Shown here: one piece after another, positions 1 to 11,800 of the stretch
Layout of the letters: each line of letters begins with the position of its first letter
Position numbering within the stretch: the first letter of the stretch is position 1
Source of the DNA: Punica granatum
Lineage: Eukaryota > Streptophyta > Magnoliopsida > Myrtales > Lythraceae
DNA length: 64,000 bases
Direction of reading: 5' to 3'
Assembly (NCBI RefSeq): GCF_007655135.1
Contig: NC_045128.1
Coordinates: forward strand, 15,268,230 to 15,332,229
Program-made: the position numbers and the translations under genes
The notes under the pieces: model-generated
What the model was told of the DNA's origin: nothing
The model's database searches: none
Seen by the model: the letters and a program-made list of their open reading frames with translations, nothing else

Positions 1-380
1 TTATTTTATTTTTTAGAACAATGGAAAATTATTTAAAATAGTTGGAAAACAAAATAATCAACGGAATAATATTTATACATCTCCTTAAAATATTTTAAAA
101 AATTCATTAGAATATAAAATTAACGATTGTACGCTAAGAAAGATCTTGACAAAGCACATAGAACATACTTAGTTTTATTAATTATTTTGGATGACTTGCA
201 TAAAAGTGGAAAAGATATAAATGAAAAATATGATTTAAAATAAAAGAATTTTTTTGGAATATGAATTAATAAAATTCAAAATTAGAATCTAGAAAAAGTA
301 AAATTTTCTGGTAATATCTAAAAGATATCGAGTTAGAAATAAACTAAAATTTAAGAGGGTAAAACATGTCTGCAGCACCC
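1..380. other. AT-rich intergenic DNA
   Basis: Very AT-rich sequence with no reading frame or recognised repeat. It precedes the PPR pseudogene. I see no promoter that can be supported. Confidence 0.6.
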
Positions 381-1775
381 AGTCTCTGTATAGGGACATG
401 CAAAGGGTGGGATACATCTCTCTGTGGGGTAGTCTCTGCCCTCTGGGAGGGTAGGGAAGTCCATTGTAATTTGATCGAGAACGGGTTCAATTCTGATGTC
501 ATTGTGCAGAGCGCTCTGAACCGCCATGTATGCCCAGGGTGGTGAGGTTTCCTGTTCTGAGAGTGTTTTCAATGTAATGGATGTAAGGAGACTGCTCTGA
601 TCGCAGGTTATGTCCAAAACGGGTTACTGGCAAGCGGTTTGGCTGTTGTGCTTGAGATGTTTGGTCCAGCCGAATGCAATTACTTTGGTTAGCATCCTCC
701 CTTCTCGTGCCAGTCTGGAGCTTCTGAGCTTGGAAAGCTGATTCACGGCCATGGTGTCAAAGTTGGGCTAGCTTCTGATAACCCACTCGTTAATGCTCTA
801 CTGTTGTATGCAAGGGGTGGAATGATTGATATAGCTCGGTCTCTGTTTGACGGTCTAGAGGAATGCAACCTTGTACATGGAATGTGATGATTGCAGCTTA
901 TGAGCAGAGCAATGACCCTGAAAATGCGAGCAAGCTCTATTGCAAGATGCAGGATGAGAATGTGCAGTATGATTATAACATTGGTTGATGTTATTTCAAC
1001 TTCAGCTAATCTTGGGCCGCTTGGACTGGGAGATGGTTACATGAGCTCGCAGTTCAGAAGGGCTGGGAGGGTAATGTCTCGATCACAAATGCACTCAGTG
1101 ATATGTATGCGAGGAGCGGGGACACAGATTTGGAAAGAAATGTGTTTGACAGGTCGGTTCAGAAGAGTGTCGTGTCGTCTCTTCAACTTCAATGGTAGGG
1201 GCCTGTGCATCGAGTGGGCTTGGGCCTGCTGCACTGGATCTCTTCTCGAGAATGAAGGAGGAGGGAGTAAGCTTGAACAGCTCGATCTTCACGGCCATTT
1301 TAACTGCTTGTAGGCATGCTGGTCTGGTAGAAGAAGGGAGGAAGCACTTCGAAAGCATGATGAAGGATTACTCGATCATTACTGATGTTGAATAGTGTGC
1401 TCGTTTGGTGGACCTTCTCGGGCGGGCCGGTTGTTTAAAGGAGGCTTATCACTTCATCCAGGGTATGCCAGTCACCCTCATTCTAGTGTCTGGGGGGGCC
1501 TGCTTGGGGGCTGCAAGATGCATGGTGATGTGGAGTCAGCTGAGCTCGTTTACAACCGTTTGTTTGAATTAAATCCTGATGCTGTTACTTTTTATGTCCA
1601 CACGTCAAATATTCATGCTGAAGCAGGTTGGGGGAAGATGCGGTGAGAGTCGTGAGACTGAAGGAGTTGATGCGTGAGAGAGTGCTGAAACGGATACCAG
1701 GCCATAGCCTTGTTGAGGTGAACCTGCAGTTCCATAGGTTCTTGTCGGGTTCGAGAACTGAGCCTAATTGAGGCA
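380..1775 (+). pseudogene. PLS/E-class PPR pseudogene
   Basis: Plus-strand PPR repeats can be read across all three frames. Around 590-880 they include stretches such as LIAGYVQNG and ELGKLIHGHGVKVGL, typical of PLS-class repeats. At 1,192-1,395 come repeats containing MVGACASSGLG and AILTACRHAGL. At 1,480-1,770 comes an E/E+-like tail (SVWGGLLGGCKMHGDVE, then ELMRERVLKRIPGHS). Intact family members are nuclear proteins targeted to organelles, where they act in RNA editing or processing. Here the frame changes several times and stops interrupt the repeats, for example near 692 and 887-889. No intact start or DYW domain was found. The end is placed at the stop near 1,770, just before the 3' end of the convergent GNAT gene. 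Confidence 0.8.
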
Positions 1776-1995
1776 ACTTGATCGTTTAAGCAGCTTTCAT
1801 CTTAGCTTAGCAAGTTTGCCGAACAGATCAAGATTCATATTCCTTCTCTGCCCCGGAGAAAATGGTTTCTGCATTCTTGAAAACTCAGAGGATACATTTG
1901 TGCTGTGTGATTTGGAGTACAGGATTGTTTCTGAAGAATAAACCTGTACAATTTGTTCCTGCACCTAAAGAATTAAAAAATCATCTTCACATTTA

Positions 1996-3996
1996 TCATA
2001 TCTCCACCGAGAGCAAGTAAGTCTGCTCTTCTATCAATTGCGAGGTTGCCTCTTGTACAACCTGAGGAAGAATATGCAGCCCGCATTAGCCTCTCATCCA
2101 TGGATTGCAAGGATCCGACGTGTACAGTGTATTAAGCAAGTTGAGTTACTTTGCGGTACCTGAAATCCTATCTTCCCATACATCAGTTGAGCTGCCTTGT
2201 TATCTCGATGCACATGCACATACACTACTTCTACTCCTAGAAACACGTCAGTACATAAGATCAAGTGAAAAACTGTTTGTTACTTTTGATGTGGATACTT
2301 TCAGATTTATATATTTAGTGCATAATTTTTCTTCTTACCTGTGGACTTGGCAGATGCGAGGGCGAAGTTCAGCATATTGCTGGCAATACCTTGGCGACGA
2401 GCTGATTTAGCAACACAGAGGTTGGCAATATAACCGTATCTGCTAGGGCCCGTTCTGCTGATGCGGCAGAAGAGAGGAGCTCTCACCTTTTCCTGTGGAA
2501 TGAATTATATAAGTTTATGGGGCGTGGTGGCAGAAACTCTGAGGAATAGACACAATAGCCGCATCAAAATCGGAAGAGAAAAAAAATCACCCCAGGAAAA
2601 GTCTCTCCATGCAATAAGTATCGGATGCTAAAATCAAGAGTGCCGACAACACTTTTCAGCACGGTTCGCTTGTCATTTCCTCGGTCTTTCTTTACCTGGT
2701 GCATTTCCAATCTCCCATTAGGCTTGCATTTAAATTGTAGCAAGTATAGTTCATGCTATATTTACAAATTTTGGATGTCAGTGTCATCTAGCTCCTCCGT
2801 TAGAAGTTCGATCTTTGTGAGTTTCGTTGTACCATGACAATGCATGTGCACTTCTGCCCATTTGTTCCTCTGCATCGCCTCTTGATGGCGCTGAATTCCT
2901 GCAGTATGAGGAGTGCAGGATGATGAAGTGAGGAACTTTCTGCTTTCGAAAGAGATTTTCTATAAGAAAATTAATCGAAAAGAACATCGAATCAGCTCCT
3001 ACCTGCTCTGCAAATTTCCTTTTGTAGTTTTCGACATATCTGTGTTAATAAGCATAGTCAGAATCCTTTTCATGTATTATTAGCATTTCATTTTTTGCAT
3101 AGACTACTATCAGCATCTTATTCACTCTGCATCTACCGTCAAGGGATGTTTCTCCCATTATCGTCTGCGAAAAGTGTGTCTCCAGTTTTATGCGCCGAGA
3201 ATATGCAGAAAGAATTCTTGATATATCTTGTTTCAGTTCTCATTTTAACTTGAAAAGCGGAAAAAAAAAAAAAACAGATTCCCGCTTTTACGCTTTTCGC
3301 ATCCCTTCTTTCCTTCAGAAGAGCCGCAGCATATCTTGTACAATGGTTTTCATGGAGGAGCTTACCTCTCATGTGGTCGGTCCTCCCAGTTACTCTCTGC
3401 TCGAAGCCATGCCGCTGTCTTCACAAAAATTCAATCAAGAGCCAGCAGCACTCCAGATGTCAACCCCGAAACAGCAGCGAAAACCAGGGAAACGAGACGG
3501 TAGAACCATAAAAGCAAGAGGACAATCATGGAAAATACCCAATATTCTTCGTCAAGCAATGCCTCCCTCGCCATGAACTGCCCAAACTCGAGCCTGTTCT
3601 GTTGCACGAAGTCCTTCTCTAGTGGCTGCAACCGATTGAACTGCAGACCGAACGATTTCTGTCCGTCGAGTCGGTGGGGCGGTGGAAGCGGCTTTGGCAA
3701 GGAGAGATCCTCTGTTTCCTTTGGCTGAGCAGGTTTCGATTCTGTACTCCTGTTAGTTTGCAGAAGATTTGGTTACGAACGGCTCAAGAAGAGGTAGACC
3801 ATTGATAACTACTTCAGAGGACATGATCGAAAGATGCGAGAATTGGTGGAAGGCAATACGATTGAAGAAACAAAACAGACCCGACTTACATGGTCCATGA
3901 AGCGGAAGCCGCAGTTCGTCGAACTTCCTGATGATTGCTCGAACCATTGGCCGAGAACCTGAAGAACTTGGGCCCCGGAATGGAGATACCCGACAT
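1996..3996 (-). CDS. Plastid-type GNAT N-acetyltransferase, nine exons
   Basis: Spliced minus-strand gene. Coding exons: 3996-3890 (exon body from acceptor at 4018), 3749-3539, 3418-3366, 3039-3003 (37 nt), 2898-2833, 2695-2591, 2492-2339, 2236-2160, 2061-1996 (stop TGA at 1998-1996). Every junction is GT-AG and phases agree, giving 291 residues if translation starts at the ATG at 3996-3994. The order is a Ser-rich N-terminus that could be a transit peptide, a conserved block with LQFNRLQPLEKDF and ALLDEEYW, then TAAWLRAESNWEDRP, a Cys-rich stretch, KSVVGTLD, and the acetyl-CoA-binding motif A (YIANLCVAKSARRQGIASNML), followed by VYVHVHRDN and the family C-terminus. GNAT proteins move an acetyl group from acetyl-CoA to an amine; plastid members act on protein N-termini and lysines. 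It resembles the Arabidopsis At2g06025/At4g28030 group from memory. An upstream exon with an earlier ATG, such as 4488-4486, is possible. Confidence 0.9.
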
Positions 3997-4700
3997 CGGA
4001 GTTTTGGAATCGAGGATTCTGAAGAAGAAGAAGGCAAAATGTTGGCTGGTTTTTCAGGTAAGTTTTCTCTTTTTTGATAAGCCTTTTTTTTTTTTTGATA
4101 AGCAAAGGTAAGTTTTCTCATTGCTAAAGTTTGCAGAACCAAAAACTTTTTGCAATATAATGACCGTGTATTGGTTGAAGCGGTTCGAGTGTTATTGATA
4201 GAGAAAATCCACTCTGAAATAGCTTAATGCCTTAGTGAGTTGATCAATTCGAATTGAATTAATCGGGACGAATGAGTTTTCGGACGTTAAGATACAAATA
4301 AAAAAAACTTTTGTAATACACATTGCTGGGAAACGGAATCAGTGTGGTGATAATACTAATGCCCACAGTTTTTGGCAGCATATCATAAGAAAAACTAAAT
4401 TAATGAAGAAAATAAAATCATAAAAAAGAAAGAAAGAAAGAAAGAAAACATGTTGTGGATAGAATGGTTTGCAAGAATTGCTGCCCATCTGTCGAGTGGT
4501 TGGAAGGGAAAAGTGGATAAAACAAACAGGTCTCCGTGCGGTTTTTCTTTTCCTTGCTAATTTACGCTCTACCACACGACAAATTAAGAAAATGTGAGTT
4601 TTGCCCTCCAGTCTCGTGCTATTCATGTTTTTAATCCATTTGCTCATTCCTGGTGAACAGTGATTGTTCAACGATGATAAAGCACCTTCTAGATGAGTAA
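3997..4700 (-). promoter_or_regulatory. 5' leader and promoter region of the GNAT gene
   Basis: Minus-strand sequence upstream of the first supported coding exon. A pyrimidine-rich acceptor (TTCTTCTTCAG) ends at 4019, so an untranslated or short coding first exon should lie further upstream. A tetranucleotide run (GAAA/TTTC) at about 4,427-4,447 lies here. An ATG at 4488-4486 could be the real first codon, but I see no clear donor that joins it in frame. No TATA box can be assigned. Confidence 0.4.
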
Positions 4701-5879
4701 CGAGCTATAATCCATTTGTTTCTACATGAACTTAGCAAAAGCGAATGTGAATTTTCGCAGCCATAATCGAAAAGACATTGTTTCTATCAGATTTCTCGAT
4801 TTGTATGTAACCTAATGGTTAGTAACGAGCTAATAATTTCTCAGGAACTAAGTCGTGCAACTTGATAGAGACCAACTATAATTGCCAATCATACATAGTT
4901 ACGTGACAATTTGGCAACCTGCTATTATTCCTGTTTGAAGCTGTGAGCCACATGAATGTTGTTTCCTAGATGAGTGAATTAAAAATATGTATGAAAGATG
5001 TGGCGAAGAACAATTTCTTTTCTTTCTTTCTTTTCCCTGTTTTTCTCTATTTTTTCTTCTTCTTCTTTTTTCCCTTCTATTTAATTTTTTATTGGGACAG
5101 ATCAGAAGAGCAAACAACAAATTGGGCCATAAACCACAAATTCATTGACTCCGCCAGTAAGGCTGAAACTGCCAGTCATATTCTGTCTTTTCATGGACTA
5201 CTACCCCACCCACCCACCGAAATGTTTGATTGTGCAAACGCAATAGAACACAGAATTGGGGGCCCCAAAACCACCAGCGACGGCAAATAGCACTCCATGA
5301 GTGTCAGCAAAACAAAATTATGTGGATTACCTTTGCTTCCATTGAGAATTTTCAGTCTATGATGCTTCAAATGATCTTATATTAGTATCAAATGCCCGAG
5401 CTTTACTGCAGATTTATGTTCTTCATGATGATTATTTACATTTATTTAAAATATTTAAGAATTTGTTGATTTGAATATTTCACGACTTATATAATCGAAA
5501 AAAATCAAAACATAATTTTTTTTCGGTGTATACTCTAATTTTCGGAAGTTCGGCCGACCCAGATTAATCTAGTTTAGCAATATCGGCCAAATCGAGAATT
5601 TTCTAAATCAAAACATAGTAGTTTGACTTATAATAAACTTAAAATAAAATTCTTCTTATTGAATCATAGTCAAGAAAAATGTTATTTCTATTTTTTAGAG
5701 TGCCTTCTCCTTCGCAATTCCTTTTACTTATAAATTAAAAAAGAGATACTATTGTAAAAAAAAAAAAAGATTTCACATGCATTGATTGCTTATCAAGATT
5801 TTATAAGAAGAATGTAGTACGTACTATTACTTGTCAAAAAGATATTACTATCAAGATAGATTGATTTAAGTGATCATTA

Positions 5880-5990
5880 CTTATTTTTCTTAAATAAGAT
5901 TTAGAATTTAAGTCTTGGAATACAAAAATTCACACTTGGTAGAGTTTTATTTCTTTAGACTGATCTAGTTCGAAACTATATTAATCGATG
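5880..5990 (+). repeat. SINE-like repeat fragment
   Basis: Resembles the middle of the fuller copies at 11,622-11,800 and 63,778-63,962. The shared order is a segment like GAGTCTTGTGAATA, then AAAATTCA, GAGAGTTTTAT and a purine/pyrimidine stretch ending before an A-rich tail. It is diverged and partial. Confidence 0.35.
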
Positions 5991-6174
5991 CCCATTAGGA
6001 AAAAATATACTATTATTGCATACTAAACTTTTTTATCTAAACTATATGAAAATATAAATAAAATGCTAGGAGAATTGGGTCTAGAAAGTTCTAATGGCCA
6101 ACATTTCCTACCATTGCTCATGATACTGTGTATTATTTTTTCCGTGTGTATTTTAGTATTTAGAAATCCAACGG

Positions 6175-6285
6175 ATCTCAACTAATTCAGTTGAGCAGAG
6201 TTGCAAGGGGTATAGCTCTCCCAATATGGATTTTCTCCATTCACAAGACTTGACCTGAGATCTTATTTAAGAGGAACAATTACCG
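6175..6285 (-). repeat. SINE-like repeat fragment, reverse orientation
   Basis: The reverse complement shares CAAGTCTTGTGAAT, GAGAGCTATACC and CTCAACTGAATTAGTTGAGATC with the copies at 11,622-11,800 and 63,778-63,962. It lacks a clear 5' head. Confidence 0.4.
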
Positions 6286-6981
6286 AATTGCTTGAATTAT
6301 CCCATGTTGATTGTGATAATGTATATTTTTATATGAATCTTCAAGCGCATTGCATGTGAAAAGTTTATTGATTAAGTGGTAAGATATAAACTTATAAAAT
6401 GTTAGAAAATATATGTAAAATTAAATTTAATTCGAAAAATATATAATTAATTATATAACTTCATTAATAAACTTGTTGGTTGGTTTAAAGATACCAAATC
6501 TATAAATTTAAATTACTTAGAATCATTAATTCATATTAAATATAGTTGATAATATCAAAAGTTACACATAATTAATTCAATTTTTTTTGCCAAAATTAAG
6601 TCGATTTACCTTAAAATTTTTGAATTAATACAAGAAATGAAGGTATAATATTTTGATATTGCACTTTACTAGACTATTATATATTTAGAAATTTGAAGTA
6701 ATTAATCGAAGCAAAAGAAGGAAAAAATTTCAATTCTAATGTTTAACAGAAAAGAAATTTTAATAAATATGCATTTAAAGTATATTAGTAATTTAATATT
6801 CTTGTTGTACTACAAATATAATAAATGTTAAAATATGCAAATAAAACATGAGCAATTAATTAATTAATATAAAAAAAAACCCTTAGCGGAAAACAAGATT
6901 AAAATCATGATGATAAATAGCAAAATGAGCAAGCACTTGAAAGGAAAATGACAGAAAAGCAAAATAACAAAAAAGATCGTC

Positions 6982-7080
6982 TAATCTATACTATTATAAT
7001 GGAGAACGAAAGTAGTTGTGTGACTTTCGTTCTCCCAAAAATACTTTCGTTCTCCCAAAAATATCCTTAGTTAAATAATA
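6982..7080 (+). mobile_element. Possible Helitron 5' end
   Basis: The stretch begins TCTATACTATTATAA after an A, the form known for plant Helitron 5' termini. It is followed by an inverted pair GGAGAACGAAAGTA/TACTTTCGTTCTCC and a direct duplication of the right half. A CTRR 3' end with a GC hairpin was not identified with confidence; a GC patch (CCGCGCG) near 7,369 is the only hint. Confidence 0.3.
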
Positions 7081-8222
7081 TAATTAAATAAAAGTCACTA
7101 AACTATTGGAAGTTAATTAAAAGGTGATTTACTCAATTCTTATCTTCATTAATTAACAATTACTCCACTTTTCCTTTTTTCTCTCTCTCCCTCTCTCTTT
7201 CTCTCTACTGTCTATGAATTAATATTAAAATTATAAAAACATTTAGTAATCCATACTATTTGATATATGTTGTAAAGGTATTGAATAAAATTATATTTTT
7301 GCGAAAATTTTAAAATAGCACTGAGAAAAATTACTTTAGATCATGCAAGTATGAGTCTTGATAACTAAGCCGCGCGTAGTATGAGCACAAATCTTGTTGC
7401 TTATGATTTTAATTTTTTGTAAAAAAATTACCTCGAAAGTAATGAATAATTATTGATAATATTCCTTCTGTGTAAATCACACATAATTTTAATCTCTTCT
7501 CAATTTTCATTTGTGATAAGTACCAAAGAAATAAAAACATTTGAAACATTTTCTCTTTTAGGCCAAAACGTTTATTTTTTGTATAAATGGGACATAATAT
7601 TTGTTAATATTTAAATAACGCCTTTTCAATAATTTGAATATTTTAATATTTCAAAAGTTAAACTTAAAATCTGTAAATTCTAAAAAATTAGAGCAATTAT
7701 ATATACACACATAAAGAGCAAATTTACGAGATCGAAGAACGAAGAACAAAGGAGAAAGACAAATCAGTCGGTGGTGGTTCGTCGGAGAAAATATGACCAA
7801 GAGTACAAAGAAAAAAACATAAAGAAAATGACAAGAGATAATCAAATAATATCTCAAATTAATTAGGAAAATTTATGATATCCTTAAAAAAAAAAGAAAA
7901 AAATCTATGCAAAACAAGATACCAATAGTTATTTGAGGGTCATGTGTAAATATTCTCTATTAAAAATCAATAAAGTACTTGTAAATTATAAAGAGATAGA
8001 TATTTATATTGGGCGCTCTCAAAAAGATTCATGGGTTTTAAACCCGATACTATCTATTAGGCCAATCCCACGTAAAAGAGAAATTTGGTCATACAAAAAG
8101 AGCTTATTTGTGTTGAAACTTATGATTATAATAATTACTATAGAAGGTAATGGTTCGAACTTTATTTATTGATCAAAGATAGCTCATTTTCAGCATCTCA
8201 AGATTAATAGAACACTCTCATA

Positions 8223-9030
8223 TCATACAATGTAAGGAAATTGTGATGGCAAATTATTAGTAGTTGAATGTTGCACTTTCGACCGCTTTGGTACATACTT
8301 CCTAGCCCAGGCATGTTTCCCGTTAATGGTAAATTTCGCTCTACTCGTCCCGTTCAATATGTGACCAACAGAAGAAGCTGTGCGGAACACAATTCGAGCA
8401 AACAAAGACTGCTCATTTGGTTTCACTTCTTGCATGTACACCGACTCCACACAGTTCCCGTTAGTTTTAGTAAAGAAGTCTCTAATTTCCCATTCCTGTA
8501 CTGGATAGCCCTTAGAAAACGTAATGAATAATGTTCTGTCGTCGATCGAGGAGTCCCTCGAGGCTTTGCTTGCAACGGCTTTCTCCATGATATCACTCAG
8601 TGCTCGCATACAAACGCTATTGTTGATCCTGGCTATCCCCTCAGAGGCGCTAACCCGATTCTCATGAAAGAAACGGGGTGAAAGTTCTTGACTTAGGATA
8701 CTTTGCATCACGGGGATGTCGCTAATTCCAGAGGATGAGGATGCAATACATGATTGATTCTTGTTGTCGATGATGTTAAGGCAAGTTACGGCTTCTTCGG
8801 CGATCTCGTTTATCAAGACATGAGGGAAAGACAATATTTTCTTCACGCAGTACCTAAAGCCCTTATGCTCCAACCAGAGGAACATGGCAATAACTCTCAT
8901 GGACTCGGTGGGGTCTCGAAAGAGGTTGATCACAAGGACGGTATAAAGCGATCGATCTATCGAATGGAACAAGTTAAACTCGTCCTGTGTCACAAATGAT
9001 GACACTCCCGTCTTCATCCTTGAGCTTAAT
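8223..9030 (-). CDS. RRM-domain plant protein, main exon (3' part)
   Basis: A long minus-strand frame opens at an acceptor (ACAAG before 9,030) and ends at TGA (8,223). The N-terminal half has TGVSSFVTQDEFNLFHSID, FLWLEHKGFRYCVKKILS and LINEIAEEAVTCLN, a helical plant-specific region. The C-terminal half is an RRM fold: RNP2-like RTLFITFSKGYPV, then EIRDFFTKTNG, then RNP1-like SLFARIVFRTASS, ending in HAWARKYVPKR. Family members are single-RRM RNA-binding proteins of unknown specific role in seed plants. The RNP1 position departs from the usual K/R-G-F/Y-G form, so RNA binding may be weak. The frame is uninterrupted for about 268 codons, which argues for selection. Confidence 0.65.
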
Positions 9031-9275
9031 CTTGTATTACAGAAAAACAAATTATGGTTAGTCAAAAATATGTTCATACTATAATTTGTATTTGGACTTG
9101 AATTACGCACGACATTTTCTAGGCGAAATTTACATTAAGAGGTGGCGCAGCAAATTATTTGAGATGAACAACACATATGATATGTCCAATAAAGCAATTC
9201 AATCATATGATCAGTCCATGATGCAAATCTAAATAAAAATCTTTTAAAAAAAAGGGAAAGATTAGCTTCATTTAC

Positions 9276-9374
9276 CCAACAAACAGCGGGGGCAAGAGAG
9301 TTTTGGATTATGTTTTCTTGCCAACCAACAATACTCCTTTGGTGGAGAAGCTCTTCTATTTTCTCCAAACTCAC
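9276..9374 (-). CDS. Probable upstream exon of the RRM gene
   Basis: A short frame (SLEKIEELLHQRSIVGW, then APAVCW) ends at a donor GTAAAT (9,275-9,270), about 245 bases upstream of the RRM exon. It has no ATG of its own; a possible acceptor (TTTAG) lies just upstream. If joined to the acceptor at 9,030, the reading phase does not match. Either another splice site is used, one base has been gained or lost, or the gene is decaying. Confidence 0.4.
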
Positions 9375-10460
9375 TTCACTAAATTATTTTATACATGAAA
9401 AAGTCACAGCTCTCATAGGGGAGATCTCAAAAACTATTGCGTGCATATCGTGACTGTGAATTCAAATGTGGACCCCACAACCCTTGTGGACCCATCTTGA
9501 TACGCGTGGGTCCATGCATAAAAAGTATTTAACATTTGTAACTAATTTCGTTTCTAGTGAGACCATATTATTGGTGTAATTTATATTTTTCCTTTTTTAT
9601 TAAGACCATACAATAAATTTGTATCAGTAAGAAATCCACGTCATCATTAGTCAATGATGGATCCAACTCTCAAGGTCAATGGGTGCAAAATGATATTAGT
9701 TATGTTCTTATAACATCGAACTAAACAATGTCGAGTTTTATGTTAATATTTCAAATTAACAATTTGCACTTTCAATGATAGTTTTGCTCATAATATTTCA
9801 AAATGAAATTCAAACAAAGAAACAACATAAACTATAATACATTTTAAAATCACTACGTTTCATTTGGTTTTACAATAATATTTTTAAAATTTTAACTCTT
9901 ACTTTAACTCTATTCTCTATACAACAAAAGTCAACAATATAATTATTACTTTTTTCAATTTTTTTAATCATTCAATTTAATTTTTAATACTAAATTCTAT
10001 CAAATATCAATTACTTTTTTTCACAATTTAACAATACAATCATTTCTTTTTTTCAACCATTCATTACTTTTTCACACTTTTTCTCATAATTCAACAATAC
10101 AATTATTACAACTCAATTAAAATTAAAATTTAACTCTACTTAACTCTAAAATTAAACACACCATTAAATGTTAGTACTGTCTTCTGCCAATACAAAAATG
10201 CTTTTCTAATAAGTCATGCATGGTCAACTTCTTTCTGACATAACATTATTGGCTCAATGTATCATTTCAAACTAGATAACAGCCCTCATAAATATGGTAA
10301 TGAATAAAAAACTTGTCCTTATTCTCCTTCCAAAACCGAATGTCATTTAAAGCGCTCCCTTTTAAATAATTGAGTATTTGGCAATATTAAGAAAAAATAT
10401 TATAAATGTAATATATATCATGACGAAAGGGACAGTAAATAGGGATTTAAATAGCCTATA
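9375..10460. other. Intergenic DNA with a MITE-like block
   Basis: No gene seen. It contains the MITE-like block at 9,855-10,172, listed separately. The remainder is AT-rich with no supported element. Confidence 0.5.
9855..10172 (+). mobile_element. MITE of the TTTGGTTT/AACTCTAAAATTAAAC family
   Basis: An AT-rich block that opens with TTTCATTTGGTTTTAC and closes with TAACTCTAAAATTAAACACACC, containing repeats of a unit like CAATTCAACAATACAATTATT. The same unit and the same type of ends recur at 13,973-14,212, 19,136-19,312, 39,600-39,876 and 63,540-63,715. No coding capacity. Confidence 0.5.
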
Positions 10461-10470
10461 TTTTAATGAC

Positions 10471-11333
10471 GGGTAAATTATACCAAAAAACACAAATTTT
10501 CACTTTTATTTTAGTTTTGGCACAACTTTTCATTTTTGACATAAAAAACTTCAACGTTTCTATTTTGTCTCAAATCTGACACGCCGTTAATCTGCTTTGA
10601 CGGATTCTATTTAATTGCTAACGTGGAGCATAATGGCGTCATATAGACCCCATCCATCAATGAAGTTCGGATACACGTACAATTATCTTTCTAAAATAAA
10701 AAATAAATCCTATATTTTTTTTTTGTTTTTACAAATATACTCCACCTCTATTCTCCCTCCTCAACCTACCCTCTCTATCTTATGCAACTATCTCACTCTC
10801 TCTCCTCCATCTTCCTCCTTCTCTGTCAACCTCCCTCCATCGCCACAACTCCTTTGTACACTCTAGATATCAAACTATCATTCATGTGAATTTACAATAT
10901 CATAATTGGTTTATGCTCTCAAGTTAAGTTCTTTCCTGTGTGGACTAGTTCAGATTTGCAAGATGACCGGATCCATCATCAAATGAAATAGTTGACCAGG
11001 AAGAGGGAAGATAGAGAGAAATAGTTGCAGAAGAGAGATGATAGTTTGATGAGGGAGGAGAGAGGCGAATCGTATTTGTGAAAACAAAAAATATAGGATT
11101 TGTCTTTTTATTTAAATTAATTGTACATGTGTTTGATTTTCATTGGTGGATGGTGGTCCATGTGATGCCGTTATGATCCACGTCAGCAGTTAAACAGAAT
11201 CTGTCAAAGCTGATGAACGGTGTGCCAAATTTGAGACAAACAGAAACGCTTGAGATTTTTTATGTCAAAAATGAAAACTTGTATCAAAACTGGGACAAAA
11301 ATGAAAGCTTGTATTTTTTGGTGTAATTTACCC
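10471..11333. mobile_element. Mutator-like hairpin element 1 (non-autonomous)
   Basis: The 863-bp element is almost wholly an inverted repeat. It starts GGGTAAATTATACCAAAAAA, and the right end reads the same in reverse complement (GGGTAAATTACACCAAAAAA). The arms run to about 10,735 and back from about 11,083, and the pyrimidine-rich centre also pairs in part with a purine-rich one. The flanks are TTTTAATGAC (10,461-10,470) and TTTCAATGAC (11,334-11,343), a 10-base target duplication with one mismatch, in the range of Mutator superfamily elements. No transposase is encoded. Confidence 0.8.
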
Positions 11334-11621
11334 TTTCAATGACATGATAGTGGACATCAAGGGGGCAAAATGGTTTGGTCACTTTGGTGAAATCTCATTA
11401 CTTTCGATTTGACGATAAGAGGTTCATAGTTTAATTTTCTCCAGCAATTTTTCGTGTTCCTATATTCTACTTTTCCTATATCCTTTTTCATGTCTATTAC
11501 CATCGTTGTGATAAGAAAAAAGAAAAAAGAAAAAAAAGGCAAGAAAACCCTATGTTTAGATGGCATGACTTGCAAAATAATGTGACCAATATGAATCCTT
11601 CATTGGCTGTAAGAAAAGTCA

Positions 11622-11800
11622 TTAGGATCAATATAGGTTGGTTCAAAACTTTCAACTTTTGTTCCCCTTAAGTAAGGTTTCACGTTCGAGTCTTGTGAAT
11701 AAAAAAATTCATGTTGTGAGAGTTTTATCTTTAGTGGGCCAACTCGACTCAACTGAATTAGTGGGGTCCCGTTGAGTTTCCAAATATCAAGATACGCATC
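11622..11800 (+). repeat. SINE-like retroposon copy
   Basis: It begins near AGGATCAATATAGGTTGGTT. An internal segment (CACGTTCGAGTC) resembles a pol III B box, and the copy ends with TTTCCAAATATCAAGATACG before an A-rich run. It matches the copy at 63,778-63,962 over the whole length. A tRNA-type head is inferred from the box only. Confidence 0.5.

Larger units (their letters stand above)
4700..8170. other. AT-rich intergenic DNA with repeat relics
   Basis: No gene recognised. It holds a TTC/T-rich tract (about 5,018-5,090), an A run near 5,757-5,769, SINE-like fragments (5,880-5,990 and 6,175-6,285), a possible Helitron start near 6,982, and a CT-rich tract at 7,170-7,206. Short reading frames here have low-complexity composition and no family resemblance. 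Confidence 0.6.

Noticed and set aside
351..617. 88-codon minus-strand frame
   Set aside because: Antisense to the PPR pseudogene; no family resemblance.
1395..1646. Separate small gene
   Set aside because: It is the E-domain part of the broken PPR gene in another frame.
4970..5290. 106-codon frame
   Set aside because: Its middle is a TTC/T-rich tract; ends show no family resemblance.
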